From contig NZ_JAGIAV010000001.1 of the NCBI RefSeq assembly GCF_017744675.1, positions 866,151-930,150 of the forward strand: a DNA stretch of 64,000 nt, written 5' to 3'. Origin of the DNA: Flavobacterium sp. GTDB taxonomy: Bacteria; Bacteroidota; Bacteroidia; Flavobacteriales; Flavobacteriaceae. This document shows, piece after piece, positions 33,453 through 41,722 of the stretch. Numbering within the stretch: the first letter of the stretch is position 1; every line of letters starts with the position of its first letter. Position numbers and translations under genes: made by a program. Under the pieces are notes generated by a model that saw only the letters and a list, made by a program, of their open reading frames with translations, was not told where the DNA came from and made no database searches.

Positions 33453-36029
33453 ATGAAAATTTTTTACTCCTTTCTTACTTTTTTCACAATGATTACGATT
33501 GGATTTTCGCAATCTAAAACAAAAGGAAATCTTATTTTAGAAAATGGTGTTTCAGAGCAATTGGCTCAGTTTAGAAAACAGCAGATTTCTAATGTTCAAT
33601 ACATTTTGGATTTTAGTATTCCTAATCAAAAGGCAGAAAATATTAGCTCCATTTTGGTTTTAAATTTAAGTTTATCAGATTTAAGCGAGTCGTTATATTT
33701 AGATTTTAAAGAGAAAACACAAAACATAAAATCGGTATCGGCAAATGGAGAAACGATTGGTATTACTCATGAAAAAGGGCATATTGTAATTCCTAACGGA
33801 AGTTTGATTTCAGGAAAAAATACTATTGCGATTTCATTCATTGCAGGCAATTTATCTTTAAATAGAAACGATGATTTTCTATATACTTTGCTGGTTCCAG
33901 ATCGCGCAAGCACTTTATTTCCTTGTTTTGATCAACCCGATATAAAAGCAACTTACAAACTGAGTCTTTCGGTTCCAAAAGATTGGAAAGTTTTGGCTGG
34001 AGCCGATGTAAAAGAGAAACTTGAAAAAGGCGATTTTACGTCGTACACTTTCGGAGAATCAGACAAAATGAGTACCTATTTGTTTTCGTTTGTAGTAGGA
34101 AAATTCAATAGCGTGACGCAAAAGCCTGGAAATATGGAAATGACAATGCTGTATCGAGAAAATGATAAAGGAAAAATAGAAAGCAGTGTTGATACAATTT
34201 TCAATTTGCATCAGCAATCTTTAGATTTTTTAGAAAAATATACCAATTATAAATTTCCGTTTCAGAAGTTAGATTTTGCTTCGATTCCTGTTTTTCAATA
34301 TGGTGGAATGGAGCATGTTGGTGCAATTCAGTACCGAGAATCGACTTTATTTTTGGACAACAGCGCCACCGACAGCGAGAAATTAAACCGAGCAAAACTC
34401 ATTGCACACGAAACTTCACATATGTGGTTTGGCGATTTGGTAACCATGAAATGGTTTGATGATGTTTGGATGAAAGAGGTTTTTGCGAACTTCATGGCAG
34501 ATAAAATTATGAATCCGATTTTCCCGAAAGTCAATCATAATTTGCAGTTTTTTACGGCGCATTATCCTAGCGCTTACGCGGAGGATCGGTCTTTGGGCAC
34601 ACACCCAATAAGACAGCATTTGGAAAATTTGAAAGATGCGGGTTCGCTTTATGGCGCTATGATTTACAATAAAGCCCCCATTATGATGCGTCAATTGGAA
34701 GCTTCGATGGGAAAAGAATCTTTCCAAAAAGGGATTCAAAAATACATTCAGAAATACGCCAATGACAATGCCGATTGGAATAATCTCGTAGAAATTCTAG
34801 ATGCCGAAACGCCTTTGGACATGAAGAAATGGAGTGAGGTTTGGGTAAACCAATCGGGAAGAACTATTTTCTCAGATAAAATTGAATACGACGTTCAAAA
34901 CCGAATCAAAAAATTTGAAATCATTCAGCAAGCCGAAGATAAATCAGAGAATGTGTGGCCACAGATTTTTCAAATTGGTTTAGTGTATGCTAACGATGTA
35001 AAAGTGCTAACGGCAAATATTACAGATAAAAATTTGGTTTTAAAAGAAGCTGTAGGACTTGAAAAACCGCTTTTTATTATTTACAACTATAATGGTTTTG
35101 GATACGGAGTTTTTCCGCTTGACGGGAATAATTTAAATTATATCGCAAGTTTAAAAGATGAGGTAGCAAGGGCTTCGACGTATAGCAATCTTTATGAAAA
35201 TACTTTAATTGGAAATGTTTCTGTAAATCAAGCTTTCGAATGTTTTTTAAAAGCAATTCAAACTGAAGAAAATGAATTGGTTTTACGAATTGCTTCTAAT
35301 AATCTGAATACGATTTACTGGAAATTTTTGAGTGAGAAACAGCAAAATAAAGTACAAAAACAGTTGATTGCTATTTTATATGATCGTTTACAAGCTAATT
35401 TATCTTCGAATATTAAAAAGACATTGTTTGGTTTGTTTAGTTCGGTTGCTTATTCAGATTCTGGAAAGGCGAGTTTGTATAAGGTTTGGAATAGGGAAAT
35501 TTCGATTTCAGGTTTAAAATTAAATGAAGATGATTACACCAATATGGCAATGAATCTGGCTATTTTCAAACATCCAAAGGCCGATGAAATTTTAGAGCGA
35601 ACTAGAAATTCAATTTCAAACCCAGATAAAAAGAAACGATTTGAGTTTCTGCTTCCGTCATTATCAAAAAATGAATCGGTTCGAAATGCTTTTATAGAAT
35701 CTTTAAAAGAGGATTCTAATCGAGAAAAAGAATCGTGGGTTTCGGTTGGTTTGGCCAATGTAAATCATCCGCTTCGACAAGAAAGTGCGAAAAAATATAT
35801 TAGATTTTCACTAGATTTGGTAGACGAAATTCAGCGTACGGGAGATATTTTCTTTCCGAAAGATTGGTTAGATAGCACTGTAGGGAAATATTCGTCGAAA
35901 TATGCTTTTGATGAAGTGCAGCGATTCTTAAAAGAAAACCCTAATTTTAGTCCGATTTTGAAACGCAAGTTATTCATGGCGACAGATTTGCTTTATAAAG
36001 CACAAAATATTAAAAAAGAAACCGAATGA
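33453..36029 (+). CDS. Secreted M1-family zinc aminopeptidase
   Basis: 858 residues from the ATG at 33453, which opens a signal peptide ending near Gly-Phe-Ser-Gln. The zinc site is HETSH (His319, His323) with the third ligand Glu342 in KEVFANF, the exact HExxH-x18-E spacing of M1 peptidases. The substrate-binding GxMEN block reads GGMEHVGA, with His in place of Asn. The C-terminal ERAP1-like helical domain (about 530-850) is present. It removes N-terminal residues from peptides in the periplasm or outside. The stop codon overlaps the next gene's start (ATGA), so the two are translationally coupled. Confidence 0.95.
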   Translation: MKIFYSFLTFFTMITIGFSQSKTKGNLILENGVSEQLAQFRKQQISNVQYILDFSIPNQKAENISSILVLNLSLSDLSESLYLDFKEKTQNIKSVSANGETIGITHEKGHIVIPNGSLISGKNTIAISFIAGNLSLNRNDDFLYTLLVPDRASTLFPCFDQPDIKATYKLSLSVPKDWKVLAGADVKEKLEKGDFTSYTFGESDKMSTYLFSFVVGKFNSVTQKPGNMEMTMLYRENDKGKIESSVDTIFNLHQQSLDFLEKYTNYKFPFQKLDFASIPVFQYGGMEHVGAIQYRESTLFLDNSATDSEKLNRAKLIAHETSHMWFGDLVTMKWFDDVWMKEVFANFMADKIMNPIFPKVNHNLQFFTAHYPSAYAEDRSLGTHPIRQHLENLKDAGSLYGAMIYNKAPIMMRQLEASMGKESFQKGIQKYIQKYANDNADWNNLVEILDAETPLDMKKWSEVWVNQSGRTIFSDKIEYDVQNRIKKFEIIQQAEDKSENVWPQIFQIGLVYANDVKVLTANITDKNLVLKEAVGLEKPLFIIYNYNGFGYGVFPLDGNNLNYIASLKDEVARASTYSNLYENTLIGNVSVNQAFECFLKAIQTEENELVLRIASNNLNTIYWKFLSEKQQNKVQKQLIAILYDRLQANLSSNIKKTLFGLFSSVAYSDSGKASLYKVWNREISISGLKLNEDDYTNMAMNLAIFKHPKADEILERTRNSISNPDKKKRFEFLLPSLSKNESVRNAFIESLKEDSNREKESWVSVGLANVNHPLRQESAKKYIRFSLDLVDEIQRTGDIFFPKDWLDSTVGKYSSKYAFDEVQRFLKENPNFSPILKRKLFMATDLLYKAQNIKKETE

Positions 36030-36952
36030 AAATTGAATCGGAAATAGAGAAAGTCTCGAGTTTTCAGCATCTCGAAATGCTGGCAAATCAGGTTGTGGAA
36101 GGTTTTATATCTGGAATGCACAAGAGTCCGTTTCATGGATTTTCGGCCGAATTTGCCGAGCATAAAGTCTATAATGCAGGCGAAAGCACCAAACATATCG
36201 ATTGGAAATTATTTGCTAAAACCGATCGTTTGTACACGAAACGTTTTGAGGAAGAAACCAATTTACGCTGTCATCTTATTGTAGATAATTCGTCTTCGAT
36301 GCATTATCCTGAACTGAAATCGAATCAGCCTTTTTATGAAAAGAAGATTGGTTTTGCGGTTTTGGCTTCGGCAGTTTTGATGAATATTCTAAAGAAACAA
36401 CGTGATGCCGTTGGTTTAAGCGTTTTCTCTGATCATTACGAATATTACGCTCCAGAAAAAGGAAGCGATCGCCACCATAGAATGCTATTGAATAAATTGG
36501 AGCAATTGTTAGAACAGCCTAAGGCAAAGAAAACTACCGATACGATTACGTATCTGCATCAGATTGCTGAGAAAATGCATCGCCGTTCGATGATTATTTT
36601 GTTTACCGATATGTTTCAAACGCAGGATGACGAGAAACTATTCAATGCATTGCAGCATTTGAAGCACAACAAACATAAAGTGGTTTTGTTTCATGTGGTT
36701 GATAATCAAACCGAATTAAAGTTTGATTTTGATAATGCGCCCAGAAAGTTCATTGATTTAGAATCGGGAGAAGAGGTTTCTATTTTTGCTGATAATGTAA
36801 AAGAAGAATATGAAAAAAGGGTAGAAGCCTATTTTAAAAACTTGGCTTTAACCTGTGCCAAGAACCAAATTAAGTACGTTCCGGTAAATGTGGGCGATAA
36901 TTTTGAAAAAATATTGACTACTTATTTGGTTGAAAAACAAAACTTTGGATAA
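36026..36952 (+). CDS. DUF58 domain protein
   Basis: 308 residues without membrane segments. It has the DUF58 hallmarks: FHGFSAEFAEHKVYNAGEST, the HIDWKLFAKTDRLYTKRFEEE block, and a von Willebrand A-like domain with DNSSSM (a MIDAS-type DxSxS) and later LFTDMFQT. DUF58 proteins usually sit beside MoxR AAA+ ATPases, where they may act in protein maturation or stress. No MoxR gene is seen here. Instead the gene overlaps the aminopeptidase gene by 4 bases. Function is unknown. Confidence 0.9.
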   Translation: MKIESEIEKVSSFQHLEMLANQVVEGFISGMHKSPFHGFSAEFAEHKVYNAGESTKHIDWKLFAKTDRLYTKRFEEETNLRCHLIVDNSSSMHYPELKSNQPFYEKKIGFAVLASAVLMNILKKQRDAVGLSVFSDHYEYYAPEKGSDRHHRMLLNKLEQLLEQPKAKKTTDTITYLHQIAEKMHRRSMIILFTDMFQTQDDEKLFNALQHLKHNKHKVVLFHVVDNQTELKFDFDNAPRKFIDLESGEEVSIFADNVKEEYEKRVEAYFKNLALTCAKNQIKYVPVNVGDNFEKILTTYLVEKQNFG

Positions 36953-36990
36953 TATTTTAAAGAAATTTTTAATTTTTTTTATAAAAACAC

Positions 36991-37020
36991 TTGCAGAAAC
37001 GAAATTCTGTTATATCTTTG
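36991..37020 (+). promoter_or_regulatory. Promoter of the first tRNA-Asp gene
   Basis: TTG (36991-36993) and TATCTTTG (37013-37020) are 19 bases apart, matching the Bacteroidetes consensus. The mature tRNA begins 19 bases downstream. The sequence is duplicated before the second tRNA copy. Confidence 0.7.
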
Positions 37021-37038
37021 CAACCGCAATAACGCAGA

Positions 37039-37112
37039 GGTTTGGTAGTTCAGTTGGTTAGAATACATGCCTGTCACGCATGGGGTCGCGGGTTCGAGTC
37101 CCGTCCAGACCG
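37039..37112 (+). tRNA. tRNA-Asp (GTC), first copy
   Basis: 74 nt without an encoded CCA. Acceptor arms GGTTTGG / CCAGACC with discriminator G; the anticodon arm CATGC-CTGTCAC-GCATG gives anticodon GTC (Asp). The T-arm GCGGG-TTCGAGT-CCCGT is canonical. A hairpin terminator ('aagcctttct' / 'agaaaggctt' with T-run) follows at about 37125-37152. Confidence 0.97.
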
Positions 37113-37124
37113 CAATATTGGGAG

Positions 37125-37152
37125 AAGCCTTTCTATTAAGAAAGGCTTTTTT
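37125..37152 (+). terminator. Terminator of the first tRNA-Asp gene
   Basis: The stem 'aagcctttct' / 'agaaaggctt' with a short loop and a run of six T, 13 bases after the tRNA end. Confidence 0.85.
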
Positions 37153-37627
37153 GCCCAAAAACGGTATCTAAGATTAGTTGTGTTGTTTTGCTACGACTTT
37201 GTAACTCGTAGCTGGTTTAGTAGTTAGACCAATGAAAAGCTTTCCACTTTTGTGGATGGCTTTTTTGATTTAAGACCTTTTGTAAAAGGTAAATTCCAAT
37301 GATTTTGAATTCTTAAAATTAAATCCCAAATTCCAATTTGATCATACAGTTTATCATTCTGAGGAACGAGGAATCTCCGCAAGAAATTCTACAAAGATTT
37401 TACCGCAAAGAGCGCAAAGGATGCGCAAAGTTTGCAAAGATGTTTTTAAGGATACAAAGTCCGCAAAACTGTAATTTAATAAAGCTTTTACAGACTTTAT
37501 GTTTTTGTTTTGCCGTGTCTTTGCGGTTAAGTAAAAGAAAATTCCTGCTTTTTGATTAAAACCTAAATTTTTAAAATATTGGATTTTAGTCGATTAAAAA
37601 TTTCTCAAATTTTATTCATAAAAACGC

Positions 37628-37657
37628 TTGCAGAAATGAAATTCTGTTGTATTTTTG
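37628..37657 (+). promoter_or_regulatory. Promoter of the second tRNA-Asp gene
   Basis: TTG (37628-37630), 19 bases and TATTTTTG (37650-37657). The whole stretch from about 37617 to the tRNA differs from the first copy's upstream region by only a few bases. Confidence 0.7.
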
Positions 37658-37674
37658 CACCCACAATAACGCAG

Positions 37675-37748
37675 GGTTTGGTAGTTCAGTTGGTTAGAAT
37701 ACATGCCTGTCACGCATGGGGTCGCGGGTTCGAGTCCCGTCCAGACCG
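37675..37748 (+). tRNA. tRNA-Asp (GTC), second copy
   Basis: Identical over all 74 nt to the copy 636 bases upstream, anticodon GTC. It has its own duplicated promoter and its own terminator ('aagcttctc' / 'gagaagctt' with T-run at about 37763-37789), so each copy is a separate transcription unit. Confidence 0.97.
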
Positions 37749-37762
37749 CCTAAGTTTGTAAA

Positions 37763-37789
37763 AAGCTTCTCTTAATGAGAAGCTTTTTT
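37763..37789 (+). terminator. Terminator of the second tRNA-Asp gene
   Basis: The stem 'aaagcttctc' / 'gagaagcttt' with a short 'ttaat' loop and six T. Its sequence differs from the first copy's terminator, so the duplication stops near the tRNA 3' end. Confidence 0.85.
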
Positions 37790-38037
37790 GTTTTATACAC
37801 TTAGTGAAGTTTAACCGCAAAGCACGCTAAGATTTTACGCAAAGTTCGCAAAGGTTTTACTCGGTCTAATTTGTCATTCCGAGGAACGAGGAATCTCACG
37901 CGGGATTCGACATAGATTGGAGAATTACTTTGCGGAATTTCTAGTGAGATTCCTCGTTCCTCGGAATGACAAACTGTGTGGTGATTGGAATTTGGGATTT
38001 TAATTATTAGAATTTATTTCTTTCCTATCTTTATATT

Positions 38038-38862
38038 ATGGAACAAGAGCCTTTCAAAGTAGACAAATATTACATCAAGAAAGTAGATGCCGATAAAAAA
38101 AGCATTTATTGTCATCATGATATAATGGGCGAATTACTGGTTCCAACACACAAACATGACAAAGCTCAAATGCTTTATGCAGAAGGAGATGTGGTGTTTG
38201 TAACAACAGAAACAAAATCTTATTTTCTGCCTGCAAGGCATTTTATTTGGATTCCGAGTGGAGTGGAGCATAGCATTCACCCGAAGTCTGAGCAGGTGAT
38301 GATGCGAAATCTCTATTTTCCGGTTGAAAAAGATGAAGATGAATTCTACAAAAGCGAGGGTATTTATCCAGTGAACAATTTACTGCTTCAAATGATGATG
38401 TTTACCAATCAGTGGAATGGTGATTTGAAAAAAGGAAGCCCGAGTTTTGTTATTGCAAAGGCGATAAAAGCGATTCTTCCACAGATATGCCATACCAATT
38501 TACCTTTAGAATTGCCTCAGGCTAAAGATGCGCGTTTGGGAAAGATTCTTCGATATATTGAAAATAACCTCGGAGAAACGATTCTTTTTGCAGATGTGGC
38601 GCATGAATTCGGATATAGCGAACGTTCTTTGTATCGCTTATTTCAGAAAGATCTCAAAATGTCGTTTATTCAATATTATACCATTCGAAGAATCCTTAAA
38701 GCGATCGAACTTTTGTTAGAAAGAAAGCTTTCTGTAAAAGAGGTAGCTCTGGAAGTTGGTTATAATAGTGTTCCAACTTTCAGTAATACTTTTTTCAAAA
38801 TTTTAGGACAAAGACCTTCTGATTATTTAAATGGAGAGGAAATTTTGGAAAGATCTAAATAG
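38038..38862 (+). CDS. AraC-family transcription regulator with cupin sensor domain
   Basis: 274 residues. The N-terminal cupin-type sensing domain (about 10-110) contains PARHFIWIPSGVEHSIHP. The C-terminal part (about 165-268) has two helix-turn-helix units with DVAHEFGYSERSLYRLFQKD and KEVALEVGYNSVPTFSNTFFK, the AraC/XylS signature. It acts in the cytoplasm as a ligand-responsive activator or repressor. The next gene group, 340 bases downstream on the same strand, encodes a TolC/EmrA/EmrB-type pump and is the likely target. Confidence 0.94.
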   Translation: MEQEPFKVDKYYIKKVDADKKSIYCHHDIMGELLVPTHKHDKAQMLYAEGDVVFVTTETKSYFLPARHFIWIPSGVEHSIHPKSEQVMMRNLYFPVEKDEDEFYKSEGIYPVNNLLLQMMMFTNQWNGDLKKGSPSFVIAKAIKAILPQICHTNLPLELPQAKDARLGKILRYIENNLGETILFADVAHEFGYSERSLYRLFQKDLKMSFIQYYTIRRILKAIELLLERKLSVKEVALEVGYNSVPTFSNTFFKILGQRPSDYLNGEEILERSK

Positions 38863-39202
38863 TATATTTCATACAGTGCTTAATTGATTTCTCTCGCAGA
38901 TTCCGCAGATTTAGGGGATTTTTGGATTGTGCTAAATTTTTCACGCAGATTTGTTTAGATCTAAGCTGATTTTGGAGATTTTTAAAATTTTATCTGCCAA
39001 ATCTGCCAAATCTGCGAGAGAAAAATAAAATCTGCGTGAAATAACTTTAATCTTCAACTATTTGTTTTTCAGTAATTTAATATAACGTTTTCGCGAAATG
39101 GAATTTTAACATTTGTCCGAAATGAATATGTTATTGACTTTTTAGAATCTTCTGCCAAGGAAAAAATGAAGGAACTTTGCAGCATAAATTATTCAAATAT
39201 CC
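38863..39202. repeat. Spacer with 'tctgcg' repeats before the efflux operon
   Basis: 340 bases with no gene. Bases 38890-39041 hold a facing array: 'ctctcgcagattccgcagatt' then 'tttcacgcagattt', answered by 'aatctgccaaatctgcgagag' and 'aatctgcgtgaaa'. It is thus a two-level inverted repeat. The last 160 bases before the TolC gene are single-copy and presumably carry its promoter, but I see no confident -33/-7 pair. Confidence 0.65.
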
Positions 39203-40558
39203 ATGTTCCTTACAAAAACAAACTCTAAAGAAGATTGTTTTCCCAGAAGCTTATTGATTTTACTAATGGCGTTAGTATTCAATAGTTTACAGGCTCAGGA
39301 AGTTCATACGGTTTCTTTACAAGAAGCGATGAAACTGGCGAAGGAAAACAATAAAAAAGTCCTTAAATCTCAACTGGAGATTACGCTCGCTGAGCAAAAC
39401 ATCAAAGAAAGAAAAGAACTTAGATTGCCAGATGTACAACTAAACGGGATGTACTCTAGAATTACCAACATTACAGAATTTAAAGGAAGCGGTTTCTTAA
39501 AAGACAAAGAAGTTACACCTGCAATTCCTGAAATCTATGAGGTGAATTCCACTTTTAAAATGCCAATTTACGTTGGAAACAAAATTAACAACGCGATTAA
39601 AATTGCGAATCAAGAAAACGAAATAGCAAAAATAAAATCGGAAAAAACAGAAAATGATATTGAACTGCAAGTTGTGGCTAATTATCTGGCGATTTATAAA
39701 ATGATGGAACTTCAAAAAATATTTGAAGAAAACATCAAAGAAGAAAAAAACCGATTAAAAGAAGTGCAATCACTTCAGAAACACGGAACGGTAACCAAAA
39801 ATGAAGTTATACGTGCCGAATTACAACTCTCAGATCGTGAATTGAATGCGCTTACAAACTCCAAAAACATTAAAATCGCACTTCACGATCTGAAGACGTT
39901 GATTCAGATTCCGGAAAATGAAGAAATTGCAATCGACACCACTGCAAATCTGGACGAAATGAACGGTGTAGATCCGTATGATTTTTACTTGAACAAAGCC
40001 ATGCAGAATGAAGAAATGCGAATGGCTAGTCAGGAATTAAACATCAGTAAAACTGAACTGCAAATGGTAAAAGGGAATTATCTGCCAAGTGTAAACTTCT
40101 TCGGGAATTATGGTTTTTATTATCCTAACTACAAATTCTTTCCGCCAAATCCGTATTTGTACACTTTAGGTCAGGTGGGAATCGAGGCGCGTTTTGACCT
40201 TTCGGCTTTGTACAAAAACAAAACGAAAGTAGCCAAAGCGAGTACTAAAATCGATATGCAGAAAATGCAGAATGAAATCATAAAAGATGAAATTCAGGAT
40301 CAGTTGTACAAAGAGCATACGCAATATCAGGAAATCCTTGAAAAGTTTGTTGTGGTTGACAAAGCTTTGGATTTAGCCGAAGAAAACTATCGAATTGTAA
40401 AGCTGAAATACTTAAATCAGTTGGTTTTAATTACCGAAATGGTCGATGCTGATAATGCTTTGCTTCAAGCGAAATACAACAAAATTGCTACGCATTTGGA
40501 TGCTGTTTTGAAACATTACGAAATGATGCACACGGCGGGGATTATGCCTCAGAGCTAA
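39203..40558 (+). CDS. TolC-family outer-membrane efflux protein
   Basis: 451 residues with a signal peptide (about 1-31, ending Leu-Gln-Ala-Gln). Two repeated helical-hairpin halves typical of TolC/OMF proteins follow, with long Lys/Glu/Gln-rich helices (about 50-270 and 280-445) and the segment VNFFGNYGFYYPNY that should form barrel strands. As a trimer it forms the exit duct through the outer membrane. It heads an operon with an EmrA-like adaptor and an EmrB-like MFS pump. Confidence 0.93.
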   Translation: MFLTKTNSKEDCFPRSLLILLMALVFNSLQAQEVHTVSLQEAMKLAKENNKKVLKSQLEITLAEQNIKERKELRLPDVQLNGMYSRITNITEFKGSGFLKDKEVTPAIPEIYEVNSTFKMPIYVGNKINNAIKIANQENEIAKIKSEKTENDIELQVVANYLAIYKMMELQKIFEENIKEEKNRLKEVQSLQKHGTVTKNEVIRAELQLSDRELNALTNSKNIKIALHDLKTLIQIPENEEIAIDTTANLDEMNGVDPYDFYLNKAMQNEEMRMASQELNISKTELQMVKGNYLPSVNFFGNYGFYYPNYKFFPPNPYLYTLGQVGIEARFDLSALYKNKTKVAKASTKIDMQKMQNEIIKDEIQDQLYKEHTQYQEILEKFVVVDKALDLAEENYRIVKLKYLNQLVLITEMVDADNALLQAKYNKIATHLDAVLKHYEMMHTAGIMPQS

Positions 40559-40668
40559 ATGCTAGACGTGAAAGATTAGGCTAAAGCCTTAGATGAAAGA
40601 AGAAAGAAGCAAGACTTGAATAGAAGCAAGAGAAAAGACTTAAAGAACTAAGATAAAGAGATAAAAAG

Positions 40669-41721
40669 ATGGTTAAGATAAAAAATGAAACTAAAAGAAA
40701 TAGGACGTTTCATATACTGATAACAATTATTGCGTGTACGCTGGTTATAAGCGGGGTTATTTTGGGAATTTGGTTTTATGTGTTTAACCGAAACCACGAA
40801 GAAACCAATGACGCTCAGGTAGAACAATACGTTACGCCAATTATGTCTAGAATTACAGGTTATGTGCAGGAAGTTCGTTTTGACGAAAACCAATTTGTGC
40901 ATAAAGGAGACACTTTGGTCGTGATTGATAACAGAGAATACAAATCGAAATTGAATGTGGCTCTTGCCGATGTTCAAAACGCGCAGCAAAATAGTGTTGT
41001 GGCTCAAAAGAATGCAGTCAATACAGCAAGTGCAACGGCAATTAACGAAGCGCAATTGGAAGCTGCGAAAGCGAACCTTTGGAAAACAAAATTAGAATAC
41101 GAAAGATATAAAGCTTTGGTAACCGAAGAAGCGGCAACTTCTCAGCAATTAGAAAAAGTAAAAGCAGATTACGAATCGGCTCAGGCACATTTTTCAGAAA
41201 TGAAAAACAGAATTCATTCGGCTTCTTTAAGCACTTCTGTTGCCGAGGCGAATGTTCCAACAACGCAAACTAATATTGCTTCAAAGCAAGCGGTGGCAGA
41301 TAATGCGGCATTATTTCTTTCGTACACAGTAATTACAGCGCCTTACGATGGTTGGGTTGGAAAAAGAACTTTACAGCCAGGACAAATGGTAAAAGAAGGG
41401 CAGTCTTTGCTTTCTATTGTAAGTAAAGAAAAATGGATTACAGCCAATTTTAAAGAAACGCAATTGCAGTATTTAACCGTTGGGCAAGAAGTAGAAATCA
41501 AAGCTGATGCTATAAATGACAAAACTTTTGTGGGAACAATTGCTTCGTTATCGCCTGCGAGCGGTGCGAGATTCTCATTGCTTCCTCCAGATAATGCAAC
41601 TGGAAACTTTGTGAAAATCGAACAGAGAATTCCAGTTAGAATTCAGTTAAAAGAACAAGATAAACAAACCGATTTTTTAAGAGCAGGAATGAACATTACG
41701 GTTGTTGCTGCGCACAAATAA
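40669..41721 (+). CDS. EmrA/HlyD-type membrane fusion protein
   Basis: 350 residues. One N-terminal TM (about 14-36) is followed by NDAQVEQYVTPIMSRITGYV, the typical start of EmrA-type adaptors, a biotinyl-lipoyl domain with ENQFVHKGDTLVVID, a coiled-coil hairpin (about 95-205) and a second half-motif SYTVITAPYDGWVGKRTLQPGQMV. It bridges the MFS pump and the TolC-type duct. It begins 110 bases after the TolC gene, and the MFS gene follows one base after its stop codon. Confidence 0.94.
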   Translation: MVKIKNETKRNRTFHILITIIACTLVISGVILGIWFYVFNRNHEETNDAQVEQYVTPIMSRITGYVQEVRFDENQFVHKGDTLVVIDNREYKSKLNVALADVQNAQQNSVVAQKNAVNTASATAINEAQLEAAKANLWKTKLEYERYKALVTEEAATSQQLEKVKADYESAQAHFSEMKNRIHSASLSTSVAEANVPTTQTNIASKQAVADNAALFLSYTVITAPYDGWVGKRTLQPGQMVKEGQSLLSIVSKEKWITANFKETQLQYLTVGQEVEIKADAINDKTFVGTIASLSPASGARFSLLPPDNATGNFVKIEQRIPVRIQLKEQDKQTDFLRAGMNITVVAAHK

Positions 41722-41722
41722 A

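Larger units (their letters stand above)
36953..38037. other. 1.1-kb gene-poor region with two tRNA-Asp genes and repeats
   Basis: Apart from the two tRNA genes, their promoters and terminators, this region has no convincing protein gene. The frames around 37.04-37.23 and 37.58-37.76 kb merely read through the tRNAs. It holds 'accgcaaagagcgcaaag' units (37400-37440, 37495-37530, 37812-37858) and 'cattccgaggaacgaggaatctc' units (37354-37377, 37871-37896 and the inverted 37947-37972). A hairpin 'agctttccac' / 'gtggatggct' with a T-run lies at 37237-37266. Confidence 0.7.

Noticed and set aside
37190..37213. Hairpin 'gctacga' / 'tcgtagc' with loop containing TGT between the two tRNA-Asp genes, possible third tRNA
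   Set aside because: It looks like an anticodon arm, but no acceptor, D-arm or T-arm can be fitted around it.
37042..37761. Plus-strand reading frames through both tRNA-Asp genes
   Set aside because: They translate the tRNA sequence itself and give the same artificial peptide twice; no gene-like features.
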